Shown here in pieces: positions 1-5,216 of a stretch of DNA of 5,216 nucleotides. Source of the DNA: Gemmatimonadota bacterium (lineage in GTDB: Bacteria; Gemmatimonadota; Gemmatimonadetes; Longimicrobiales; Gaopeijiaceae). Within the stretch, counting starts at the first letter, position 1, and the number at the start of each line of letters is the position of its first letter. Both the position numbers and the translations under genes were made by a program. Location of the stretch: positions 1 to 5,216 of the forward strand of contig SKZC01000017.1 of the NCBI GenBank assembly GCA_007127575.1. Direction: 5' to 3'. The notes under the pieces were generated by a model. It did not search any database. It had not been told where the DNA came from and worked only from the letters and a program-made list of their open reading frames with translations.

Positions 1-70
1 CCGCTCCAGCGTCGTTGCTCCTCCTCGACGTAGCGCTGCTATGCCTCGTCGTCGCGCCTACCTGGAGCGG
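1..70. repeat. Inverted repeat and small stem-loops in the gap after the last gene
   Basis: CCGCTCCAG at 1-9 is exactly the reverse complement of CTGGAGCGG at 62-70. A competing local hairpin GGAGC-GGC-GCTCC lies at 64-76, and CGTCG (10-14) pairs with CGACG (26-30). No T-run follows on either strand, so this is not a classical intrinsic terminator. It may be a chance effect of high GC. Confidence 0.3.
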
Positions 71-121
71 CGCTCCGACGCTCTCGGTGTCAACACGGAC
101 TTCCGCAACGAGGTACTAGCT

Positions 122-1627
122 CTACCGGCCCAGCTCCTCAAGCACCACCTGCCGGATGGGCTCGACGGAGGAGCCGAACCCGTAAAGGCTCTGCACGACG
201 CGGTGATCCCGGTCCAGGATGACCGTGTACGGGAGCCCCCGGTAGCCGTAGCGATGGCGGAGATCTCCCTCGTCGCCTTGCGCGTTGGGGAACTCCACAC
301 CGCCCAGCTCCGCCAGGAAGGAGATCCCCTGGCCCGCGATGCGGTCCACGTTCAGACCGATGACCTCGGCCTCGGAGGGGTCCAGCTCCGCCCTCAGGGA
401 GTCCAGGGCCGGAATCTCCCGCCGGCACGGCGGACACCAGCTCGCCCAGAAGTTCACCACGACTACCTTCCCTCGGTGATCCTCCAGGGCGATGGTGTCG
501 TCCCCCTCCAGCGATGGCAGCCGGAAGGGTTCGAAAGCGCTTCGTTGCCCCGTCGCCGAGCCGGAGAGCGCGTCTTCCACCGAGACGGCATACACCGCCC
601 CACGTCGGTCCACGAAGATTCCATGCTCTCTGGGAGCGGTCCCCCACCGCTTCAGCTCTCCGTCGTCCTCGAAGACGAGGATCCGGTGTCTCGTTCCGTC
701 CTCCGTTACGGGGCCGAGGATGTAGGTCCTCCCGTCCGGTCCCAGAGCCAGGCCGTGGTGGACGATGTCAAAGGCGGCTCGCGCCGTTCCATCCACAGCC
801 TCCAGGCGAGGTGTAGCAACGGAACGTTCAGGAACCCATGAGCTCTCCCAGAGCAGGGTTCCCTCGGCGTCGAAGCGGGAAAGTCTGGGCTCCAGAGCCC
901 AGGCGAAATACGCGCCCCCATCGGGGGTGGGGACGTTCCATCCTGAGTTTTCCAGATGTCCGAGGAGAGGCTCGCTGGCCGAGCGTACTCGCCCCATAGG
1001 TTTGAACGGCTCCTCCGGTGAGGGGGCGACCCAGAGAAGGGGCATGTCCGGCCGGACCGGCGCGAGAGGATGAAACACCGGCGACCGGGACGCGCCGATA
1101 CGGGAACCATCGGCCCCGGTGACGGGAGCGGGGGGAACCACGGGTCCCGCTGGAGAAGTGGGTGGGAGGGGGTGGCCGGAACCGTCCATGGAGAACAGCC
1201 AGCCTCCTTCCGAGTCGACCTTGGCGAGCCACGGGTCGATTCCGGTGGGGAAGGACTCGCCCTGGATGATCCTCTCCACTCTCCCCCGGGGGTCGAAGAC
1301 GACGACGCGCCGTCCGTCGGGATCCACCCAGGCGGAGCCGTCCTCGTCCGTGCGCGTGGCGGAGCGTCCTTCCATGAAGAGGAGTCGGGCGCCGTTCGCC
1401 GGCAGGTGGGTTCGAACCCGGAGGGTCTCGGCCGGTCCATGATTGGCGATGACCGTCGTCTCCAGCTCCTGCGCCCGGTCCGGGGGCTGGTAGTCGGATA
1501 CCGGCTCCGCCACCGGGCCGTCCGATCCCCCCGAGCCGCACCCCGTTAGGGAAAAGGCGACGCCGGTGAAGGCGAGTCCGAAGACTCCCCTCCACCGGCG
1601 CTGCCTGCATTCCCCAAGGAATCGCAT
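122..1627 (-). CDS. Lipoprotein with N-terminal beta-propeller-like region fused to a TlpA/ResA thioredoxin domain
   Basis: The 501-residue protein starts with a basic n-region (RQRRWR), a hydrophobic core and lipobox LTGC (C30), so it should be an exported lipoprotein. Residues 50-350 contain repeated strand-turn units such as WVDPDGRRVVVFDPRGRVERI, LSRFDAEGTLLW, LALGPDGRTYILGP and HGIFVDRRGAVYAV, as in NHL or six-bladed beta-propellers. Residues 366-501 form a complete TlpA/ResA-type domain: FRLPSLEG, GKVVVVNFWASWCPPC with C398 and C401, EVIGLNVD, and the cis-Pro loop GLPYTVILD (P466). WCPPC domains of this type usually reduce disulfides outside the cytoplasm, often in cytochrome c or copper-site maturation. 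The substrate here is unknown; the propeller may supply specificity. The ATG has only a weak upstream purine patch and lies 24 bases after the previous stop, which suggests coupling. No other start fits the leader. Probably the last gene of the operon. Confidence 0.9.
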   Translation of the reverse strand: MRFLGECRQRRWRGVFGLAFTGVAFSLTGCGSGGSDGPVAEPVSDYQPPDRAQELETTVIANHGPAETLRVRTHLPANGARLLFMEGRSATRTDEDGSAWVDPDGRRVVVFDPRGRVERIIQGESFPTGIDPWLAKVDSEGGWLFSMDGSGHPLPPTSPAGPVVPPAPVTGADGSRIGASRSPVFHPLAPVRPDMPLLWVAPSPEEPFKPMGRVRSASEPLLGHLENSGWNVPTPDGGAYFAWALEPRLSRFDAEGTLLWESSWVPERSVATPRLEAVDGTARAAFDIVHHGLALGPDGRTYILGPVTEDGTRHRILVFEDDGELKRWGTAPREHGIFVDRRGAVYAVSVEDALSGSATGQRSAFEPFRLPSLEGDDTIALEDHRGKVVVVNFWASWCPPCRREIPALDSLRAELDPSEAEVIGLNVDRIAGQGISFLAELGGVEFPNAQGDEGDLRHRYGYRGLPYTVILDRDHRVVQSLYGFGSSVEPIRQVVLEELGR

Positions 1628-1651
1628 GGACTCGATTCCGCAGGGCTGCCT

Positions 1652-2035
1652 TCAGGCCTCGCTGATGCTTTCAATGACGATGGTCCGGAGGCCTCCGCGG
1701 TCGATGACCGTGCCCTGCACGTCCACGTGCCGTTCAGCGTGAGGCCGGAGGCGTGCGTTCTCCTCATCCCCACTGCTGGGCATCTCCTCCCCTACAGGGT
1801 GGTACAGCCTTCCTTCGTCATCCAGGAAGACCAGGCTCACACCCTGGTCGGCGCAAACCTGCGCACACATTCTGTGGTCCTCACCGGTGAGGTCGTGCAC
1901 GGTGTAGCAGGCGACATCGACGACTTGGGCGCGGAACTGTACGGTCTCCCCCTGGGCCTGAGCCTCGGCGGCTCCGGGGGTCAGGAGCAGGAAGAGAAGA
2001 CTCAAACTGAACGTCGGGATCATGAGGTTACGCAT
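1652..2035 (-). CDS. Small exported protein of unknown function with a CY...H..C...C motif
   Basis: The 127-residue product has a clear signal peptide: MRN, a long Leu/Phe-rich core (8-18), and Ala-x-Ala sites at AEA (23-25) or AQA (25-27), so it should be released beyond the inner membrane. The mature part opens with VQFRAQVVDVACY (C43), then H54, then CAQVC (C57 and C61, spaced CxxxC), followed by GVSLVFLDDEGRLYHPVG, and ends in a strand pattern HVDVQGTVIDRGGLRTIVIESI. The alternating strands suggest a small beta-barrel, possibly OB-like; this is an inference. I recall similar short exported proteins with a DxxCY...H..CA..CA..G pattern but know no named function. C43, H54, C57 and C61 could bind a metal or form a disulfide that the TlpA-like protein reduces. 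AAGGAG ten bases upstream supports the ATG at 2035; M5 is an alternative with a poorer site. Confidence 0.85.
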   Translation of the reverse strand: MRNLMIPTFSLSLLFLLLTPGAAEAQAQGETVQFRAQVVDVACYTVHDLTGEDHRMCAQVCADQGVSLVFLDDEGRLYHPVGEEMPSSGDEENARLRPHAERHVDVQGTVIDRGGLRTIVIESISEA

Positions 2036-2045
2036 TGCAGGGTTT

Positions 2046-2051
2046 CTCCTT
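2046..2051 (-). promoter_or_regulatory. Ribosome binding site of the small exported Cys protein
   Basis: AAGGAG on the minus strand, ten bases before the ATG at 2035. It lies in the 27-base gap after the YtkA-like gene, and it favours Met1 over Met5 as the start. Confidence 0.7.
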
Positions 2052-2062
2052 CGTCTTGGGGT

Positions 2063-2617
2063 TCAATGATGGTGGTGCTGGCCGTGGTCTACGGGCTCGT
2101 TGCCACCTGCGGAATCGTCTCCGCTGAAGGACGGGGGAACGTCGTTGTGTGGCGCCACCTGGAACTCGAACGGGACCGCCTCCACACCGACGTCCAGATT
2201 CAGGTAGAGATTCCAGAGACCTTCCATGGGGATGGGGACCGTGGCGGAATATCGACCTCCTTCACCGCCGGCGTCCGTGGGCCGGACTGGGTGCCGCATC
2301 ACCCCGTGGGCCGGCATGTCCGGGGACACCAGGTCCACGGTTAGGGAGCCGGGGTCCTCCACCGGAGACGCGAACTCGATGGACACCTCCACCGGCCCGG
2401 CACGAGGCGGGTCCGGGGAAAGCGAGATCGTGGCTTGGGTTCCGCCGGGCGAGGTGCCGGACAGCCTCCCCACCTCCACCACCTCCCCCCCCGGGCTCCC
2501 GGCCGACTCCCTCGCCACCTCTACCTCTGGCACCTCCCCCTCGCTGCACCCCATCACCATGACTCCGGAGAGGAGGGATGGGATGAGCAGGGGAAGGGAC
2601 CGGATGCGTCGGTTCAT
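2063..2617 (-). CDS. Lipoprotein with YtkA/FixH/CopC-like beta-sandwich domain and His-rich tail
   Basis: The 184-residue protein begins with a basic n-region (NRRIR), a hydrophobic stretch, and a lipobox VMGC with the lipidated Cys at C24, so it should be an exported, membrane-anchored lipoprotein. Residues 25-60 form an acidic, Gly/Ser/Pro-rich linker. Residues 61-155 read as an immunoglobulin-like beta-sandwich: ATISLSPDPPRAGPVEVSIEF, then the DMPAHGVMRHP loop (100-110), and GLWNLYLNLD with the closing strand VPFEFQV. This strand pattern with an MPxHG loop is that of YtkA-like, FixH-like and CopC-like domains, several of which occur beside copper or cytochrome oxidase genes. The tail has DHGQHHHH (177-184) at the very C-terminus. 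Copper or other metal binding by M101, H104, M107, H109 and the tail is inferred. GGTGA, inside the end of the DsrE-like gene, lies ten bases before the ATG and may serve as ribosome binding site, which points to coupled translation. Confidence 0.82.
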   Translation of the reverse strand: MNRRIRSLPLLIPSLLSGVMVMGCSEGEVPEVEVARESAGSPGGEVVEVGRLSGTSPGGTQATISLSPDPPRAGPVEVSIEFASPVEDPGSLTVDLVSPDMPAHGVMRHPVRPTDAGGEGGRYSATVPIPMEGLWNLYLNLDVGVEAVPFEFQVAPHNDVPPSFSGDDSAGGNEPVDHGQHHHH

Positions 2618-2619
2618 GG

Positions 2620-2976
2620 TCAGAACGTCACCAGGGAGTAGCCCTGTGCGATGCGTCGCCGAAGGCTCGGGTGTCCCTCGTATTCACTGAGGAAGGCGAT
2701 CCCCGCGTCCCGGACCTCCTCCTTCACGTCGAAGGCATTCACACAGAATTCGCAGGCCCCGGAGATCTTGTCCTTCACCGCCGTGAACACACCGTGGAGC
2801 TTGTGTTCCTCTGATGCGAGCTCGGGGATCCAGGTCACCCCCGCTCCATCGAATACCAACTCTACTTCGTCTCCGGCCTCCTTGGCCTCCTTCACCAACT
2901 CCAGGGCGTTCAGGACTCGGGCCAAGTCGGAGTGGGCCTCGGTACCGGCCAGTACGACTACAGAAAGCTTCGCCAC
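2620..2976 (-). CDS. DsrE/DsrF-like small protein with CxxC motif, GTG start
   Basis: The product has 118 residues, a usual length for the DsrE/TusD/peroxiredoxin-like fold. KLSVVVLAGTEAHSDLARVLNALELVKEAKEAGDEVELVFDG (3-44) is the first strand-helix-strand unit, and ACEFC at 74-78 places C75 and C78 where DsrE/TusD-family proteins carry the sulfur-transfer Cys. The ending IAQGYSLVTF is a typical closing strand. Family members relay persulfide sulfur in the cytoplasm (Tus pathway, Dsr sulfur oxidation) or have unassigned roles; sulfur transfer here is inferred. No leader peptide is seen. I chose GTG at 2976 because AAGGAG stands eight bases upstream and homology begins right after it. The same frame stays open to 3222, but that part overlaps the HesB-like gene in another frame and reads as Pro/Gly-rich non-coding sequence. 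The next gene begins two bases after this stop. Confidence 0.9.
   Translation of the reverse strand: MAKLSVVVLAGTEAHSDLARVLNALELVKEAKEAGDEVELVFDGAGVTWIPELASEEHKLHGVFTAVKDKISGACEFCVNAFDVKEEVRDAGIAFLSEYEGHPSLRRRIAQGYSLVTF
2628..2632 (-). promoter_or_regulatory. Possible ribosome binding site inside the end of the DsrE-like gene
   Basis: The minus strand reads GGTGA here, ten bases before the ATG at 2617. It lies within the last codons of the DsrE-like gene, whose TGA is separated from the next ATG by only CC. The layout suggests that ribosomes finishing the first gene restart on the second. Confidence 0.4.
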
Positions 2977-2983
2977 GGGTGGG

Positions 2984-2991
2984 TCTCCTTC
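2984..2991 (-). promoter_or_regulatory. Shine-Dalgarno site that fixes the GTG start of the DsrE-like gene
   Basis: On the minus strand this reads GAAGGAGA, with AAGGAG ending eight bases before the GTG at 2976. No comparable site precedes the longer ATG at 3222, so it decides the start. Confidence 0.75.
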
Positions 2992-3119
2992 GTTCGGTGT
3001 GGGGTTTCCTCCCGGTTCATTGGGGGAATCCACGGCGACTTTGGGAGGTTCCCGGTGGGGTGGGCCAGGGGGGGAGGTGCCTGGGACGGCTTGGGTCGGT
3101 GAGTCGGTTCCTGGCCCGG

Positions 3120-3485
3120 TCAGCAGGCCCGGCCGCTTCTCCCGCGGGGGTGTTGGAAGGCGAACCCCGAGCCCATGAGAGGGGAGTCTACATAGTCCAG
3201 CCGCAATCCATCCACCGCCCAAGCGCTTCTGGGGGAGATGAAGATCCGGATTCCGGGGCCTTGCAGGATGGAATCCTCCTCTTGCGGCTCCACCTCCATG
3301 ACCAGATCAAACTGCAGGGGCGTGGAGCACCCCGCTCCGAAGTGGGCGGAGATCCTGAGTCCGCCTTCCTCCAGGAGCCCCTCCTCCTCCAGCATTTCCT
3401 GGATCTTCTCCACGGCGGCGGAGGTCAAATGAACCGTGGGGGAGGTGGCGGAAGTGGGGGTCGGATGTTCTTCAGCAACGGACAT
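3120..3485 (-). CDS. HesB/IscA-fold (A-type iron-sulfur carrier-like) protein with degenerate C-terminal Cys motif
   Basis: The protein has 121 residues: a polar, low-complexity head of about 17 residues, then an A-type carrier domain. VHLTSAAVEKIQEML (18-32) is the usual first strand and helix. LRISAHFGAGCS (43-54) carries C53 at the place of the first conserved Cys, and GSGFAFQHP (105-113) matches the usual GxGFxFxNP. Classical members (IscA, ErpA, SufA) end in a CGCG motif that binds the iron or cluster with the first Cys. Here the end reads SGRAC followed at once by TGA, so the first Cys of CGC is Arg119 and only C121 remains. The two other reading frames at this point encode no CGCG, so a simple frameshift does not explain the loss. 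GGAG lies nine bases before the ATG. The protein is probably cytoplasmic. Cluster carriage is doubtful; a different metal or thiol role is possible. Confidence 0.85.
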   Translation of the reverse strand: MSVAEEHPTPTSATSPTVHLTSAAVEKIQEMLEEEGLLEEGGLRISAHFGAGCSTPLQFDLVMEVEPQEEDSILQGPGIRIFISPRSAWAVDGLRLDYVDSPLMGSGFAFQHPRGRSGRAC

Positions 3486-3569
3486 GGCGCGTCGCTCCGG
3501 AGTTGAGGGGGCTCCCTTTCGAACACGAAGAGTGAGTGTCCGGTTCCCGGGGTGTGCTACGCTCCTGCA

Positions 3570-4604
3570 TCATCGTCCCAACTCACTTCGCACGGATGGC
3601 GCCACCTCGGTTCCCAAAAGCTCGATGGCCTGCAGGACCAGCTCGTGGGGGAGGGGACCCACGGTGAGCTGGAGCAAGAACCGCTCATGGCCGAAGATCC
3701 GGTGCTGGAAGAGGATCTTCTCCACGATCTCGTCGGGGGTTCCCACGAAGAGGGCGCCGGGGAGGGTGGCCTCCTGCTCCAGGTGGCGAGGGGTGAGGGG
3801 CGACCAACCTCGCTCCCGCCCGATCCGGTTCATGGTCTCGGCGAAGGGAGGGAAGGCCAGCTCCCGGGCGGTGTCCCCGTCGGGGTGGATGAACCCGTGG
3901 GAGTTCACGCTGACGGCCAGGGAGGACGGGGCGTGGCCCGCCTTGGAAGCGGTCTCACGGTAGAGCTCTACGGCAGGCCGGAAGCGGCCGGCGGCTCCAC
4001 CGATAATCCCGAGAGCCATGGGGAGGCCCAGTGAGCCCGCTCGCACCACGGAGCCCCGGCTTCCGCCCACGGCGATCCAGACCGGGAGCGGGTCCTGCGC
4101 GGGCCGAGGGTAGACGCCTCGATCATCGATGGCGGGACGGTGCCGCCCTTCCCAACTGATTCGCTCGCTCTTCCGGAGCTTCAGGAGGAGCTCCAGCTTC
4201 TCTGAAAAGAGCTCGTCGTAGTCCTCCAGGTCGTATCCGAAAAGGGGGAAGGACTCGGTGAAGGAGCCCCTGCCGGCCATGATCTCCGCCCGTCCGTGGG
4301 AGAGGAGGTCCAGGGTGGCAAAGTCCTGGAAGACGCGGACCGGGTCGTGGGAGCTGAGCACGGACACGGCGCTGGTCAAGCGAATTCGTCGGGTCCGGGC
4401 CGCCCCGGCGGCCAGGACCACGGCAGGGGTGGAGACCGAGTAGTCGGGGCGGTGGTGCTCTCCTACCCCGAAGACGTCCAGGCCCACCCGGTCCGCCACC
4501 TCCATCTCCTCCACCAGGTTCCGGAGCCGCTCTCCGGCGTTCAGGGGTCTGCCCGTGTCCGGATCCAATCGGGTCTCGCCGAAGGAGAACACTCCGATCT
4601 CCAT
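3570..4604 (-). CDS. Luciferase-like monooxygenase (LLM) family flavin-dependent oxidoreductase
   Basis: The 344-residue protein has the length and motif order of single-domain LLM oxidoreductases, TIM-barrel proteins that use reduced FMN (some relatives use F420) and act in the cytoplasm. It starts MEIGVFSFGE on beta-strand 1. GVGEHH follows at 46-51, then the block around SSHDPVRVFQDFATLD (84-99), the phosphate-binding-like LSHGRAEIMAGRGSFTESF (101-119), and PVWIAVGGS at 174-182. The text resembles the widespread LLM subfamily that includes Agrobacterium structure 2I7G, whose substrate I do not know. The ATG is preceded by a very purine-rich stretch with AGGGGA nine bases upstream, and no better in-frame start is needed. 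No signal peptide is seen. It sits 57 bases after the EttA gene and 84 bases before the HesB-like gene, so it may be co-transcribed with either. The reaction cannot be assigned from the sequence. Confidence 0.93.
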   Translation of the reverse strand: MEIGVFSFGETRLDPDTGRPLNAGERLRNLVEEMEVADRVGLDVFGVGEHHRPDYSVSTPAVVLAAGAARTRRIRLTSAVSVLSSHDPVRVFQDFATLDLLSHGRAEIMAGRGSFTESFPLFGYDLEDYDELFSEKLELLLKLRKSERISWEGRHRPAIDDRGVYPRPAQDPLPVWIAVGGSRGSVVRAGSLGLPMALGIIGGAAGRFRPAVELYRETASKAGHAPSSLAVSVNSHGFIHPDGDTARELAFPPFAETMNRIGRERGWSPLTPRHLEQEATLPGALFVGTPDEIVEKILFQHRIFGHERFLLQLTVGPLPHELVLQAIELLGTEVAPSVRSELGR

Positions 4605-4661
4605 TCCCTCCCGTCCCCTCCCTCTACGATCTGCGGCTCATGCGACCACGTCCGGTGCGGA

Positions 4662-5216
4662 TCAGCTTCGAACCAGCTTTCGGTACTTGATCCGTTGCGG
4701 CCGGTTCGCCTCGTCCCCGAGGCGCTTTTTCCGGTCCGCTTCGTACTCCTGATAGCCGCCGGGATACCAGGTCACCCGGCTTTCCCCCTCGAAGGCCAGA
4801 ATGTGCGTCGCTACCCGGTCCAGGAACCACCGGTCGTGAGAGATGATGACCGCGCACCCGGGGAAGGAGAGAAGTGCCTCCTCCAGGGCCCGGAGGGTAT
4901 CCACGTCCAGGTCGTTGGTGGGCTCGTCCAGGAGGAGGACGTTCCCCCCGGAGCGGAGGAGCTTGGCCAGGTGGAGTCGGTTCCGTTCTCCACCTGATAG
5001 GACCCCCACCTTCTTCTGCTGCTCCGCGCCTCGAAACCCGAACCAGGACAGGTAGGCCCTGGAGTTGACCTGAGCCTTTCCGAAGTCCAGGACGTCATGG
5101 CCTCCGGAGACCTCCTCCCAGACGGATTTTTCCGGATCCAGCCTCTCCCGGGACTGGTCCACGTATGCCAACTCCACGGTGGACCCGACCTCTAACGTTC
5201 CGCAGTCGGGGTCCTC
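4662..5216 (-). CDS. ettA: EttA-type ABC-F ATPase, C-terminal part (5' end outside the window)
   Basis: This is the last 184 residues of an ABC-F protein; the frame stays open to the window edge, so the start and the first ATPase domain are missing. Visible in order are the ABC signature LSGGE (visible residues 73-77), Walker B with catalytic Glu (VLLLDEP, 93-99), the D-loop NDLD (101-104) and the switch His in ISHDRWFLDR (H127), then the short basic tail ending in RIKYRKLVRS. From memory the text follows E. coli EttA closely (VWEEVSGG, SRAY, GERxRLHLAKLL, LRALE.ALL.FPGCA). EttA is known to bind the ribosomal E site and gate entry into elongation according to the ATP/ADP ratio; that role is carried over from the family. 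All second-domain motifs visible here are intact. The LLM gene follows after 57 bases on the same strand. Another ABC-F paralogue is possible but less likely. Confidence 0.95.
   Translation of the reverse strand, partial: EDPDCGTLEVGSTVELAYVDQSRERLDPEKSVWEEVSGGHDVLDFGKAQVNSRAYLSWFGFRGAEQQKKVGVLSGGERNRLHLAKLLRSGGNVLLLDEPTNDLDVDTLRALEEALLSFPGCAVIISHDRWFLDRVATHILAFEGESRVTWYPGGYQEYEADRKKRLGDEANRPQRIKYRKLVRS

Noticed and set aside
65..93. TTGACA on the minus strand as a -35 promoter box
   Set aside because: The sequence 17 bases downstream is CCGCTC, with no -10-like element at any sensible spacing.
41..841. Long plus-strand open frame (266 residues)
   Set aside because: It lies opposite the propeller-TlpA gene, whose frame has a lipobox and intact WCPPC domain. 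The plus frame gives an Arg/Pro-rich text with no recognisable motif, as expected from the antisense of a high-GC gene.
2958..3020. 20-codon leader-type frame overlapping the DsrE-like start out of frame
   Set aside because: There is no convincing ribosome binding site before its ATG and no regulatory pattern in its codons.
3099..3122. Selenocysteine or read-through at the TGA ending the HesB-like gene
   Set aside because: The codons after the TGA are Pro/His-rich and show no CGCG-like tail, and no selenocysteine-insertion hairpin is evident.
2620..3222. 200-residue version of the DsrE-like protein from the ATG at 3222
   Set aside because: The extra 82 residues are Pro/Gly-rich, overlap the HesB-like gene in another frame and have no family resemblance, while a good AAGGAG precedes the GTG at 2976.
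3536..3555. Hairpin terminator after the LLM gene (CCGG-TTC-CCGG and neighbours)
   Set aside because: The stem is only four base pairs and no T-run follows on the minus strand.
3570..4604. True bacterial luciferase (light-producing LuxA or LuxB)
   Set aside because: There is no second subunit gene and no fatty-acid reductase gene nearby, and the text looks like the general LLM oxidoreductases found in many non-luminous bacteria.
1..5216. CRISPR array, tRNA, rRNA, insertion sequence or phage genes
   Set aside because: No regularly spaced repeats, tRNA cloverleaf, transposase motifs or terminal inverted repeats were seen on either strand.

Overview
The window is a high-GC bacterial segment. 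Every gene I can support lies on the minus strand, so the genes read from the right edge to the left. Three proteins have export signals: two lipoproteins with a lipobox and one with a signal-peptidase-I type leader. Shine-Dalgarno motifs are mostly GGAG or AAGGAG. This fits a Gram-negative-type bacterium. The taxon cannot be fixed from the sequence; Gemmatimonadota or a similar high-GC phylum is only a guess, based on the style of the propeller lipoprotein.

Layout in the direction of transcription. (1) 5216-4662 is the 3' end of an EttA-type ABC-F translation factor, cut by the window edge. (2) 4604-3570 is a complete luciferase-like (LLM) flavin-dependent oxidoreductase. (3) 3485-3120 is a small A-type iron-sulfur carrier-like (HesB/IscA fold) protein whose C-terminal Cys-Gly-Cys motif is degenerate. 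(4) 2976-2620 is a small DsrE-family protein with a GTG start and a CxxC motif. (5) 2617-2063 is a lipoprotein with a YtkA/FixH/CopC-like beta-sandwich and a His-rich tail. (6) 2035-1652 is a small exported protein with three conserved-looking cysteines. (7) 1627-122 is a lipoprotein that joins a beta-propeller-like N-terminal region to a TlpA/ResA thioredoxin domain with WCPPC. The leftmost 121 bases hold no gene I can support, only some inverted repeats.

Genes 3 to 7 look like one unit: gaps of 143, 2, 27 and 24 bases, with a near-overlapping TGA-CC-ATG junction between the DsrE and YtkA-like genes. All five encode proteins whose visible chemistry is thiol, sulfur or metal handling, two apparently cytoplasmic and three beyond the inner membrane. 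I infer a module for sulfur, metal or redox handling across the envelope, perhaps for maturation or repair of a metalloprotein. The substrate is not visible here. The EttA and LLM genes are on the same strand but look like general housekeeping or oxidoreductase genes that may be unrelated to the module.
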